Shown here piece by piece: positions 10,075 through 20,987 of a stretch of DNA of 55,250 bases. The translations under genes and the position numbers were made by a program. Numbering within the stretch: position 1 is the stretch's first letter; the number at the start of each line of letters is the position of its first letter. The stretch covers positions 1 through 55,250 of the forward strand of contig BSBG01000013.1 in assembly GCA_030159235.1 (NCBI GenBank), in the 5' to 3' direction. Under the pieces are notes generated by a model, which was not told the DNA's origin, did no database searches, and saw nothing but the letters and a program-made list of their open reading frames with translations. The DNA comes from Bacillus safensis. GTDB taxonomy: Bacteria > Bacillota > Bacilli > Bacillales > Bacillaceae.

Positions 10075-12224
<2,150 letters not shown>

Positions 12225-12230
12225 ATCAAC

Positions 12231-12276
12231 AAAGGTGTTCCACGTGTAACATTTCGTCGAACACCTTTTGTTTTTT
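12231..12276 (+). terminator. Terminator after metS
   Basis: A 10-bp stem (12231-12240 with 12259-12268) with a loop of about 18 bases and a T-rich tail. Confidence 0.75.
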
Positions 12277-12305
12277 AGAGGAATTGTCGAAAGGAGCATT
12301 CAACG

Positions 12306-13073
12306 ATGTTATTTGATACACATGCCCACTTAAATGCGGAACAATACAATGAAGATTTAACGCAGGTGATCGAAAGAGCGAAAAGCGAAAAAGTCGAAAA
12401 GATCGTGGTGGTAGGGTTTGACCGACCGACAATTACGAGAGCAATGGAATTAATTGAAGAGTATGACTTCATATATGCAGCTATTGGCTGGCACCCAGTC
12501 GACGCCATTGATATGACAGATGAGGATTTGGCATGGATCAAAGATTTATCTCAACACGAAAAAGTGGTTGCGATCGGAGAAATGGGTCTGGATTACTATT
12601 GGGAAAAGTCGCCAAAAGATGTACAAAAGGAAGTCTTTAGACGCCAAATTGCTCTTGCGAAGGAACTAAATCTGCCTATCATTATTCATAATCGTGACGC
12701 AACGGAAGATGTCGTGACGATCCTAAAAGAAGAGGGAGCAGCTGAGGTTGGAGGTATTATGCACTGCTTTACTGGCAGCTTAGAAACTGCAAAAGCATGT
12801 ATGGATATGAATTTTTACATCTCATTCGGTGGACCCGTGACATTTAAAAATGCCAAAAAACCGAAGGAAGTTGTAAAGGACATACCAAGTGACAGGCTTT
12901 TGATCGAAACAGACTGCCCATACTTAACACCAGCGCCATTTAGAGGGAAACGTAACGAGCCAAGTTATGTAAAATATATCGCAGAACAGATCGCGGAGCT
13001 GCGAGAAATCAGCTTTGAAGAGCTGGCTGAATTGACAACAGAAAATGCAAAAAAAATTTTCCGTATAAACTGA
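12306..13073 (+). CDS. yabD: TatD family metal-dependent DNase YabD
   Basis: A 255-residue TIM-barrel hydrolase of the TatD family. The N-terminal DTHAHL gives the first two metal ligands; EMGLDYY (about residue 93), IIHNRDA (about residue 128), MHCFTGS (about residue 155) and ETDCPYLTP (about residue 203) hold the rest. Related proteins cut DNA from the 3' end. AAAGGAG precedes ATG 12306 at good distance. It lies between metS and yabE, a common Firmicute order, with no partner that would show its role. Confidence 0.92.
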   Translation: MLFDTHAHLNAEQYNEDLTQVIERAKSEKVEKIVVVGFDRPTITRAMELIEEYDFIYAAIGWHPVDAIDMTDEDLAWIKDLSQHEKVVAIGEMGLDYYWEKSPKDVQKEVFRRQIALAKELNLPIIIHNRDATEDVVTILKEEGAAEVGGIMHCFTGSLETAKACMDMNFYISFGGPVTFKNAKKPKEVVKDIPSDRLLIETDCPYLTPAPFRGKRNEPSYVKYIAEQIAELREISFEELAELTTENAKKIFRIN

Positions 13074-13249
13074 CAGTATATGATGTCAATCCTTGTTTAA
13101 GCTTGTCCAATTATGAAACATAACGAAAAAGTTCTACACGTTTGCGCCTTCTCATAGGATAAGTTGTCGATAAGTCTTTCTTCCCTTCCTTCCATAAATC
13201 TCCCATAATAGGTTTACAATCGAGCATTTTTGTACAGTGGGTGGAAGGG

Positions 13250-13278
13250 TTGACAGGTTTTGAGATACTCTATATAAT
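13250..13278 (+). promoter_or_regulatory. Consensus sigma-A promoter of yabE
   Basis: TTGACA (13250-13255), 17 bases, TATAAT (13273-13278): both boxes and the spacing are perfect. The transcript would begin near 13285, just before the yabE ribosome site. I see nothing else in the rest of the tatD-yabE gap. Confidence 0.85.
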
Positions 13279-13305
13279 CTCTCCGAGGAGAAGGAGGCGT
13301 TTTTC

Positions 13306-14520
13306 ATCGTACAAAAAATGAAAAATCTGTTTTCTGTTAAGCTAGGAAAAGGCAAGGTTTTATTACTAGTTGTTTGCTTGCTTTTAGCTGGAACTGGGAC
13401 GGCTTACGGTGCGCATGAGCTCACTAAGCAGTCTATTACCATTTCAATCAATGGTAAGGAAGAGACAATTCGTACACATGAAGAGACAGTAGCACAGCTG
13501 CTTTCAGACCTTGGAATAAGGACCAAGGCGGAGGATCATATCTCTCCAAGTCTAAATACAAAGATTCAAGACAACATGAACATTGTGTATGATGCGGCTA
13601 TACCGGTTCATCTGACCCTAGATGGGAAAGAGAAAACGATATGGACAACAGATCAGACGGTTGGAGCATTATTGAAGAATGAGAAGATAGATATTGGGAA
13701 GCACGATCAAGTCACTCCAGGAAAGAATGACAAGCTTAAAAAGGATATGAATCTTGTGGTTCAGCAGGCCTTTCAGGTCAGCTTAAATGATGGAGGAAAA
13801 GATAAAAAAGTGTGGACCACTTCGACTACGGTCGCTGACTTTTTAAAGCAACAAGAGCTGAAGCTCAAGAAGCACGATAAGATCAAACCTGCGTTACATA
13901 GTAACCTTTCTAAAAAAAGCGCAGATATTCAGATCACTCGGGTGGAAAAAGTCACCGATGTAGTGGAAGAGAAAATTGCTTTTGATACCAAACATAAAAA
14001 GGATCATTCTCTTGAAAAAGGAAAAGAGAAGGTGCTTAAAAAAGGTGAAGAAGGTAAATTGAAGAAGCACTATGCCATTGTGAAAGAAAACGGCAAAGTG
14101 GTGTCTAAAGAGTTGATAAAAGAAGTAACTGAAAAAGATAGTAAGGACCGTTTGGTGGCTATTGGTACACAAGTTTCCAATAAGGAGCCTAAAGCGTCTC
14201 CTGTGGTTTCACGAAGCAATGATTCGTCAGGAAAAGAATTTTATGTGGCGTCAACAGCCTATACAGCGAGCTGCGCTGGATGTACGGGCAGAACGTCTAC
14301 TGGCTTTAATTTAAAAGCAAATCCGGGTGCAAAGGTCATAGCAGTTGATCCGAGTGTCATTCCGCTGGGCTCTAAAGTGTATGTGGAAGGCTATGGATAT
14401 GCCGTTGCATCAGACACTGGATCTGCTATAAAAGGGAATAAAATTGATGTGTTCGTCCCAAGTAAGTCGGCAGCTTATCAATGGGGAAATAAACGAGTGA
14501 AAATTAGAGTGCTCAAATAA
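13306..14520 (+). CDS. yabE: Cell-wall protein YabE (DUF348, G5 and 3D domains)
   Basis: Secreted or membrane-anchored cell-wall protein, probably a lytic transglycosylase-like or resuscitation-promoting type enzyme. A hydrophobic segment near residues 15-35 is a signal or anchor. Three DUF348 repeats follow (near residues 42, 97 and 155), then a G5 domain, and a C-terminal 3D domain with its three aspartates (AVDPSVIPLG, ASDTGS, KIDVFV). The first ATG is at 13318, but the only good ribosome site, AAGGAGG ending at 13297, is 20 bases from it and 8 bases from an in-frame ATC at 13306. I take ATC as the likelier start (404 residues; 400 from the ATG). An antisense ECF-sigma promoter lies just downstream. 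Confidence 0.85.
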   Translation: MVQKMKNLFSVKLGKGKVLLLVVCLLLAGTGTAYGAHELTKQSITISINGKEETIRTHEETVAQLLSDLGIRTKAEDHISPSLNTKIQDNMNIVYDAAIPVHLTLDGKEKTIWTTDQTVGALLKNEKIDIGKHDQVTPGKNDKLKKDMNLVVQQAFQVSLNDGGKDKKVWTTSTTVADFLKQQELKLKKHDKIKPALHSNLSKKSADIQITRVEKVTDVVEEKIAFDTKHKKDHSLEKGKEKVLKKGEEGKLKKHYAIVKENGKVVSKELIKEVTEKDSKDRLVAIGTQVSNKEPKASPVVSRSNDSSGKEFYVASTAYTASCAGCTGRTSTGFNLKANPGAKVIAVDPSVIPLGSKVYVEGYGYAVASDTGSAIKGNKIDVFVPSKSAAYQWGNKRVKIRVLK

Positions 14521-14542
14521 ACACATCAAATCATTTATATGA

Positions 14543-14573
14543 ACAGAGGGCTTTGCGCACCCTCTGTTTTTTT
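14543..14573 (+). terminator. yabE terminator
   Basis: An 8-bp stem (14543-14550 with 14560-14567), 9-base loop and seven T residues. Confidence 0.88.
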
Positions 14574-14607
14574 GGTTATAATAGAAGCACTGTTTTCTAA
14601 TTAATTA

Positions 14608-14634
14608 GACGCAAAAACAGCATGAAAGGTTTCA
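14608..14634 (-). promoter_or_regulatory. ECF sigma promoter reading antisense into yabE
   Basis: On the minus strand TGAAAC (14634-14629), 17 bases, CGTC (14611-14608). Both boxes are exact matches to the sigma-X/sigma-M class of promoters. No gene lies in this direction before yabE, so the transcript would run antisense through the yabE 3' end. B. subtilis has an antisense RNA to yabE driven by these sigma factors. Confidence 0.7.
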
Positions 14635-14680
14635 TTTTTTAACCAATAAATGTAGATTGTTTTTGCAAGCGGAGGAATAC

Positions 14681-16124
<1,444 letters not shown>

Positions 16125-16134
16125 TTTGTTTTTC

Positions 16135-16162
16135 ACCACTTCAGCTGTTCGGGCATAGGCTA
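16135..16162 (+). promoter_or_regulatory. Probable sigma-K promoter of yabG
   Basis: CATAGGCTA (16154-16162) is an exact match to the sigma-K -10 pattern CATANNNTA. AC at 16135-16136 lies 17 bases before it, the place of the short -35 element. yabG is a sigma-K gene in B. subtilis. Confidence 0.65.
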
Positions 16163-16242
16163 GAAAGAACAGCACATATGAAAGACGACTTCAATGCAAG
16201 ACGATACCAACAGGATATGAGCCTGATTGTGGAGTGAAAAGC

Positions 16243-17127
16243 ATGCAATTTCAAATAGGAGATATGGTGACGAGGGCATCCTATCAAATGGATATTATGT
16301 TTCGAATCATTCGAATTGATGAGACAGATCAGCACGAAGCCACTGCCATATTGCATGGGAATGAAGTGAGGCTGATTGCTGATGCCAAGATGTCGGATCT
16401 CGTCTTGATTCAAAAAGAGGAACAGCTGACAAGGGAGAAGGACGACGAACGGAAAATTAACGAATCGCTCGATCTACTAAGACAGGATTATCAGCTGCTG
16501 CGTGAAAAACAAGAGTATTATACGTCGGGACAATATCAGCATCAGGAGCAGTATTTTCACATGCCTGGAAAGGTCCTTCATTTAGATGGAGATGCTTCAT
16601 ACTTAAAGAAATGCTTAGATGTATATGAACGAATTGGTGTGCCTGTGTACGGAGTGCATTGCCATGAGAAGAAAATGCCAAGCATGATTGACTCGTTAAT
16701 TGATCAATATCGACCTGATATTTTGGTCATTACAGGACATGATGCGTATTCCAAACAAAAGGGCGGTGTGAATGATATTGGTGCCTACCGCCATTCTCGC
16801 CATTTCGTTGAAACGGTTCAAAAAGCAAGAAGGAAAATTCCTCATTTAGATCAGCTTGTGATCTTTGCAGGTGCCTGTCAATCTCATTTCGAATCATTGA
16901 TCCAAGCAGGCGCCAATTTTGCAAGCTCACCTGCTCGTGTGAACATCCATGCGCTCGATCCCGTCTATATCGTTGCGAAGATCAGCTTCACTCCATTTGT
17001 AGATCGAATCAACGTGTGGGATGTGCTTCGTAATACATTAACAAGAGAAAAAGGGCTCGGAGGCATTGAGACGAAGGGTGTTTTAAGGGTAGGTATGCCT
17101 TATAAAAGAGACCATGAATCGACATAA
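16243..17127 (+). CDS. yabG: Spore coat protease YabG
   Basis: Sporulation-specific cysteine protease (family U57) that processes coat proteins in the mother cell so that they can be cross-linked. Of 294 residues, His166 in ITGHDAYS and Cys212 in FAGACQSH are the ones I pair with the reported catalytic His and Cys of B. subtilis YabG. GGAG at 16231-16234 overlaps a possible GTG at 16234 and is 8 bases from ATG 16243, so the ATG is chosen. The gene is alone, with a sigma-K type promoter and its own terminator. Confidence 0.94.
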   Translation: MQFQIGDMVTRASYQMDIMFRIIRIDETDQHEATAILHGNEVRLIADAKMSDLVLIQKEEQLTREKDDERKINESLDLLRQDYQLLREKQEYYTSGQYQHQEQYFHMPGKVLHLDGDASYLKKCLDVYERIGVPVYGVHCHEKKMPSMIDSLIDQYRPDILVITGHDAYSKQKGGVNDIGAYRHSRHFVETVQKARRKIPHLDQLVIFAGACQSHFESLIQAGANFASSPARVNIHALDPVYIVAKISFTPFVDRINVWDVLRNTLTREKGLGGIETKGVLRVGMPYKRDHEST

Positions 17128-17155
17128 CCCGACTGATTTCAGTCTGGTTTTTTTT
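17126..17155 (+). terminator. yabG terminator
   Basis: A 10-bp stem with one mismatch (17126-17135 with 17140-17149) followed by a long T run; it starts in the yabG stop codon. Confidence 0.75.
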
Positions 17156-17249
17156 ATGTTCAAAAAGAAATTTCAAAAGGATACATAATTCACCGTAATT
17201 TGAGAAAAATAGGGAGGAGAAAAGGTAGAAGTTTGTCAAAATTATTTTG

Positions 17250-17279
17250 TTGACAATGGCTCGTGTTGGTTGATATAAT
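17250..17279 (+). promoter_or_regulatory. veg upstream promoter
   Basis: TTGACA (17250-17255), 18 bases, TATAAT (17274-17279), with TG at 17271-17272 making an extended -10. AT-rich sequence just upstream may act as an UP element. Confidence 0.8.
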
Positions 17280-17290
17280 TTAATTTTTAT

Positions 17291-17319
17291 TTGACAAAAA
17301 CGGGCTGTTGTTGTATAAT
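17291..17319 (+). promoter_or_regulatory. veg main promoter
   Basis: TTGACA (17291-17296), 17 bases, TATAAT (17314-17319): a perfect sigma-A promoter 41 bases after the first. The veg promoter is one of the strongest known in B. subtilis. Confidence 0.9.
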
Positions 17320-17340
17320 TATCTCAGTGAGGTGGATGCA

Positions 17341-17598
17341 ATGGCGAAGACTTTGTCCGACATCAAAAGATCGCTTGATGGTAACTTAGGTAAACGTTTG
17401 ACATTAAAAGCTAACGGAGGCCGCCGTAAAACAATTGAGCGTTCGGGCATTTTAGCTGAAACGTACCCTTCTGTATTTGTGATTCAATTAGATCAAGATG
17501 AGAATTCGTTTGAAAGAGTTTCTTACAGTTATGCAGATATACTGACTGAGACGGTCGAATTAACGTTCGATGATACCGCTAGCTCAGTCGCCTATTAA
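17341..17598 (+). CDS. veg: Veg protein
   Basis: An 85-residue basic protein, almost identical to B. subtilis Veg over its first 70 residues. It has an SH3-like small beta fold and belongs to DUF1021. Veg is abundant in growing cells and has been linked to biofilm control through SinR-SlrR, but its molecular action is not settled. GAGGTGG at 17330-17336 precedes ATG 17341. It is monocistronic, with two consensus promoters and a terminator directly after the stop. Confidence 0.95.
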   Translation: MAKTLSDIKRSLDGNLGKRLTLKANGGRRKTIERSGILAETYPSVFVIQLDQDENSFERVSYSYADILTETVELTFDDTASSVAY

Positions 17599-17601
17599 TG
17601 G

Positions 17602-17629
17602 GCAGTGAACTTTTTGTTTACTGCTTTTT
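17602..17629 (+). terminator. veg terminator
   Basis: A 9-bp stem (17602-17610 with 17616-17624), five-T loop and T tail. Confidence 0.88.
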
Positions 17630-17761
17630 GTTTTGCCTTTTTTTCTGAATGGGAGTCTGTCCATTTTTTGAAAGGGGTAAAAGAAAGGATTCGATACAAA
17701 ATAAGAAAGCCACAGAAGCAGTGGCACTGATTCGAATTCTCGACTAAAGGGGCTGTTTCGT

Positions 17762-17947
17762 TTGGGTAGACGCCGAGGCATTATGTCAGATGAGTTCAAA
17801 TACGAGCTGGCGAAGGATCTTGGATTTTATGATACCGTCAAAAATGGAGGCTGGGGAGAAATTCGTGCGCGTGACGCAGGTAACATGGTCAAACGTGCCA
17901 TTGAATTAGCTCAGCAGCACATGGCTCAGGATGAGAATCAACGATAG
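17762..17947 (+). CDS. sspF: Small acid-soluble spore protein SspF
   Basis: Minor alpha/beta-type small acid-soluble spore protein of 61 residues that coats spore DNA. Residues 8-50 ([15 protein letters not shown] and [19 protein letters not shown]) match SspF almost exactly. The start is TTG 17762, with AAAGGGG about 8 bases before; an internal ATG at 17783 has no ribosome site. Expression in the forespore is expected, but I could not find a convincing sigma-G promoter in the 130 bases upstream. A terminator follows. Confidence 0.94.
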   Translation: MGRRRGIMSDEFKYELAKDLGFYDTVKNGGWGEIRARDAGNMVKRAIELAQQHMAQDENQR

Positions 17948-17953
17948 AGAAAC

Positions 17954-17987
17954 GGTCAGGGATACCTCGGGTGTCTCTGGCTTTTTT
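17954..17987 (+). terminator. sspF terminator
   Basis: An 11-bp stem with several G-U pairs (17954-17964 with 17970-17980) and seven T residues. Confidence 0.85.
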
Positions 17988-18093
17988 TGATGAAAAAGTC
18001 AGTGTGCTGGGCGTAAAAGCCAATATTCATCAGATCAATCAAATGTGATACAATATTGATACTTATGTTTAGATGGAGAAGTAGGTGAAATGT

Positions 18094-18963
18094 TTGCGTA
18101 TTTTAGAAAAAGCACCGGCGAAAATTAATCTTTCACTTGATGTTCATGGAAAAAGACCGGATGGATATCACGAAGTGGAGATGGTGATGACAACAATAGA
18201 CCTTGCAGATCGACTAGAGCTGACAGAGCTGGACAAAGATGAAATCCGTGTATCATCTCATAATCGATTTGTGCCAGATGATCAGCGTAACTTGGCTTAT
18301 CAGGCGGCTAAATTACTTAAAACAAGGTTCGGTATTCAAAAAGGCGTATCGATTGTCATCACAAAAGCAATTCCTGTTGCAGCAGGTTTAGCTGGAGGCA
18401 GCAGTGATGCGGCAGCAGCGCTTCGCGGTTTAAACCGTTTGTGGAAGTTAAATCTCACGTTAGATGAACTAGCTGAGCTTGGAGCGGAAATCGGCTCAGA
18501 TGTGTCTTTTTGTGTACACGGAGGCACAGCACTAGCGACAGGACGTGGAGAGAAACTGAAGCATATCGCGACACCGCCGCATTGCTGGGTGATTTTGGCG
18601 AAGCCGGTGATTGGGGTATCTACAGCTGAAGTTTATAGACAATATGACGCAAGCAAAGTAGAACACCCAAATGTACAGCGTATGATTGAAGCCATTGAAG
18701 CGAAAAATTATAAAGAGATGTGCGGCTCACTCGGTAACGTTCTAGAGTCTGTGACATTAAAGATGTATCCGGAAGTAGATATGATCAAAAGACAGATGAA
18801 GCGTTTCGGTGCTGATGCTGTATTAATGAGTGGAAGCGGCCCAACTGTGTTTGGCTTAATTCAATATGAATCGAAGGTACAAAGAATATATAACGGACTG
18901 AGAGGATTTTGTGATCAAGTATACGCTGTCCGCATGATCGGCGAACAAAATGCCCTTGATTAA
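18094..18963 (+). CDS. ispE: 4-diphosphocytidyl-2-C-methyl-D-erythritol kinase
   Basis: GHMP-family kinase of the MEP pathway for isoprenoid precursors. The ATP-binding glycine-rich loop [14 protein letters not shown] is near residues 92-105, [10 protein letters not shown] near residue 6 and the C-terminal [10 protein letters not shown] near residue 245. TTG 18094 gives 289 residues and the family N-terminus ([12 protein letters not shown]); GTG 18085 with GGAG at 18075-18078 is an alternative that adds three residues. purR begins 55 bases after its stop. Confidence 0.95.
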   Translation: MRILEKAPAKINLSLDVHGKRPDGYHEVEMVMTTIDLADRLELTELDKDEIRVSSHNRFVPDDQRNLAYQAAKLLKTRFGIQKGVSIVITKAIPVAAGLAGGSSDAAAALRGLNRLWKLNLTLDELAELGAEIGSDVSFCVHGGTALATGRGEKLKHIATPPHCWVILAKPVIGVSTAEVYRQYDASKVEHPNVQRMIEAIEAKNYKEMCGSLGNVLESVTLKMYPEVDMIKRQMKRFGADAVLMSGSGPTVFGLIQYESKVQRIYNGLRGFCDQVYAVRMIGEQNALD

Positions 18964-19005
18964 ATCCGTATATTAAGTTATATTATTCATAAATTATTCG
19001 GGTTC
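18956..19005 (+). promoter_or_regulatory. Possible purR promoter with PurBox-like operator
   Basis: TTGATT (18956-18961), 17 bases, TATATT (18979-18984) form a sigma-A promoter at the end of ispE. A CCG-centred box at 18962-18974 matches AWWWCCGAACWWT at 11 of 13 positions, and a box of opposite orientation at 18993-19005 matches at 10 of 13, with 18 bases between. This is roughly the inverted arrangement PurR uses, so self-repression is plausible. Confidence 0.4.
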
Positions 19006-19018
19006 TGGGGGTAAGTTC

Positions 19019-19852
19019 ATGAAGTTTCGTCGAAGCGGCAGATTGGTGGACTTAACAAATTATTTGTTAACCCACCCGCACGTACTAGTACCGTTAACTT
19101 TTTTTGCAGAGCGATATCAATCTGCGAAGTCCTCCATTAGTGAAGACTTAACGATTATCAAACAGACCTTCGAACAGCAGGGAATAGGCACATTACTTAC
19201 TGTACCAGGCGCTGCTGGCGGAGTGAAATATATTCCAAAGATTCACCTAAAAGAAGCAGATGACGTAGTAAACGATATCGGAGAGGCATTATCAACTCCT
19301 GAACGTGTACTTCCTGGCGGTTATTTATATTTAACCGATGTTTTAGGCAATCCATCGATTCTGGCGAAAATCGGTAAGCTGTTTGCGACCATCTTTGCTG
19401 ACCGCGCGATTGATGTCGTCATGACCGTTGCGACAAAGGGTATTCCAATTGCCTATTCTGTTGCAGGGTATTTAAATGTGCCTGTTGTGATCGTTAGAAA
19501 AGATAATAAGGTAACCGAAGGATCAACTGTCAGTATTAATTATGCGTCAGGTTCTTCTAACCGAATTCAAACCATGTCACTTGCAAAACGCAGCTTAGAC
19601 AAAGGCTCCAATGTGTTGATCATAGATGACTTTATGAAAGCAGGCGGAACCATTAATGGCATGATGAATTTACTGGAGGAATTTAATGCAAATGTTGCAG
19701 GGATCGGTGTTCTTTTAGAAGATGAAGGCGTAAATGAACGTCTTGTTGATGAATATGTCTCGTTGTTAAAGCTTTCAACTATAGATATGAAGCAGAAAAT
19801 CATTGAGATCAATGAAGGCAATTTCCACGAGTTATTTCATTCGAAAGCGTAA
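19019..19852 (+). CDS. purR: Purine operon repressor PurR
   Basis: Represses purine synthesis and salvage genes; PRPP releases it from DNA. Residues 1-75 form the winged helix (KFRRSGRLVDLTNYLL), and the rest is a phosphoribosyltransferase fold with the PRPP loop VLIIDDFMKAGGT near residue 200. It lacks enzyme activity. The length is 277 residues. ATG 19019 has a GGGGGT site. ridA follows 38 bases later, the normal partner: B. subtilis YabJ is needed for full PurR repression by adenine. Confidence 0.96.
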   Translation: MKFRRSGRLVDLTNYLLTHPHVLVPLTFFAERYQSAKSSISEDLTIIKQTFEQQGIGTLLTVPGAAGGVKYIPKIHLKEADDVVNDIGEALSTPERVLPGGYLYLTDVLGNPSILAKIGKLFATIFADRAIDVVMTVATKGIPIAYSVAGYLNVPVVIVRKDNKVTEGSTVSINYASGSSNRIQTMSLAKRSLDKGSNVLIIDDFMKAGGTINGMMNLLEEFNANVAGIGVLLEDEGVNERLVDEYVSLLKLSTIDMKQKIIEINEGNFHELFHSKA

Positions 19853-19890
19853 GTTTTGATCAAACATGTATTTGAATGGGAGAGATTGAT

Positions 19891-20268
19891 ATGACAAAAG
19901 TTGTTCAAACCAAACATGCACCAGCAGCCATTGGACCTTACTCTCAAGGAATTATTGTCAATAACATGTTTTACAGCTCAGGGCAGATTCCATTAACCCC
20001 AGCTGGAGATTTTGTAAATGGAGATATTAAAGAACAAACACATCAAGTGTTCCGTAATCTTGAGGCCGTACTTGAAGCAGCAGGTGCTTCCTTTGAAACG
20101 GTTGTGAAAGCAACTGTCTTCATCAAAGATATGGAACAATTTGCTGAAGTGAATGAAGTGTACGGCGAGTATTTCCATACACATAAGCCAGCTCGTTCAT
20201 GTGTGGAAGTAGCAAGACTTCCAAAGGATGCACTTGTAGAAATTGAAGTGGTTGCATTAGTGAAATAA
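19891..20268 (+). CDS. ridA: RidA family 2-iminobutanoate/2-iminopropanoate deaminase (YabJ)
   Basis: Trimeric enzyme that clears reactive imines or enamines made by PLP enzymes. The 125-residue protein carries the YjgF signature ([10 protein letters not shown] at residues 11-20; the conserved Arg in [20 protein letters not shown]). An in-frame ATG at 19876 exists, but GGGAGA at 19878-19883 fits ATG 19891, which also gives the family length. It lies after purR and before spoVG, with a terminator in between. Confidence 0.95.
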   Translation: MTKVVQTKHAPAAIGPYSQGIIVNNMFYSSGQIPLTPAGDFVNGDIKEQTHQVFRNLEAVLEAAGASFETVVKATVFIKDMEQFAEVNEVYGEYFHTHKPARSCVEVARLPKDALVEIEVVALVK

Positions 20269-20313
20269 AACAGGCACTCTCAATAAAAGCCGTTTGGTTT
20301 CATCTTATGCAGG

Positions 20314-20340
20314 AAAAGACATCATCATGATGTCTTTTTT
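20314..20340 (+). terminator. Terminator after ridA
   Basis: An 11-bp perfect stem (20314-20324 with 20328-20338) with loop TCA and a T run. Confidence 0.88.
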
Positions 20341-20384
20341 CATGCTGGGTATGTAAGCGTCGCCACTTAAATGACAAATAATGT

Positions 20385-20452
20385 ATAAATATCCCGATAT
20401 TTCAAAAAAAGTTTAAAAAAAGAGCAGGAGAATCACCACGATCGTTGAATAC
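20385..20452 (+). promoter_or_regulatory. sigma-H promoter of spoVG with AT-rich upstream box
   Basis: GCAGGAGAA (20424-20432), 11 bases, GTTGAATAC (20444-20452) match the sigma-H pattern (RNAGGAWWW, 11-12 bases, RNNGAATWW) with one mismatch in each box. The preceding 20385-20423 is nearly pure A/T, as in B. subtilis, where AbrB binds such a box at spoVG. Confidence 0.78.
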
Positions 20453-20492
20453 CTAAGTAATGCTTTTATATTGGGAAAAGGTGGTGACTACT

Positions 20493-20789
20493 GTGGAAGT
20501 TACTGACGTAAGATTACGCCGCGTGAATACCGATGGTCGCATGAGGGCGATTGCATCCATCACGCTGGACCACGAATTTGTTGTTCATGATATTCGTGTG
20601 ATTGATGGAAACAATGGCTTGTTTGTTGCAATGCCTAGCAAACGCACGCCTGATGGAGAGTTTCGCGATATTGCACATCCAATTAATTCAAGTACTCGGG
20701 GTAAAATCCAAGATGCTGTATTAAATGAATATCATCGCTTAGGCGAAGAAGAAGAAACAGTTGAATATGAAGAAGCTGGAGCTTCTTAA
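20493..20789 (+). CDS. spoVG: Septation regulator SpoVG
   Basis: A 98-residue RNA/DNA-binding protein that affects asymmetric septation, spore cortex formation and, in other Firmicutes, virulence genes. Residues 1-80 are essentially identical to B. subtilis SpoVG; only the acidic tail differs. The frame is open upstream to 20460, but AAAGGTGGTG at 20476-20485 and the protein N-terminus ([11 protein letters not shown]) choose GTG 20493. It is monocistronic, with a sigma-H promoter and a long terminator. Confidence 0.97.
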   Translation: MEVTDVRLRRVNTDGRMRAIASITLDHEFVVHDIRVIDGNNGLFVAMPSKRTPDGEFRDIAHPINSSTRGKIQDAVLNEYHRLGEEEETVEYEEAGAS

Positions 20790-20803
20790 TCATATGTGAA
20801 CCT

Positions 20804-20856
20804 AAAAAGACAGCTTTAAGAGAAAATGAATGTTTTCTTTTAAATGCTGTCTTTTT
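20804..20856 (+). terminator. spoVG terminator
   Basis: A long hairpin whose base is an 11-bp stem (20804-20814 with 20846-20856); the upper part pairs less perfectly. Confidence 0.82.
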
Positions 20857-20923
20857 TGCGTTTTTCCTCATGTGTCTTATGTGTTTCATCTGTTAGAAAA
20901 TTATTGTACTTCCTTATGTATCC

Positions 20924-20952
20924 TTGAAATCAGTCCTTATTTAGGATATATT
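20924..20952 (+). promoter_or_regulatory. Probable sigma-A promoter of glmU-prs
   Basis: TTGAAA (20924-20929), 17 bases, TATATT (20947-20952). Confidence 0.55.
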
Positions 20953-20987
20953 TTTCTATGGATAATAGGGATATTGGAGGCCAATCA

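Noticed and set aside
13074..13249. ECF-type promoter upstream of yabE (TGAAAC near 13116)
   Set aside because: The nearest CGT is about 19 bases away, outside the usual range, whereas a perfect sigma-A promoter lies downstream.
17630..17761. sigma-G promoter for sspF
   Set aside because: The nearest candidates (for example CAAAATA at 17697) lack a proper -35 at the right distance, so none was listed.
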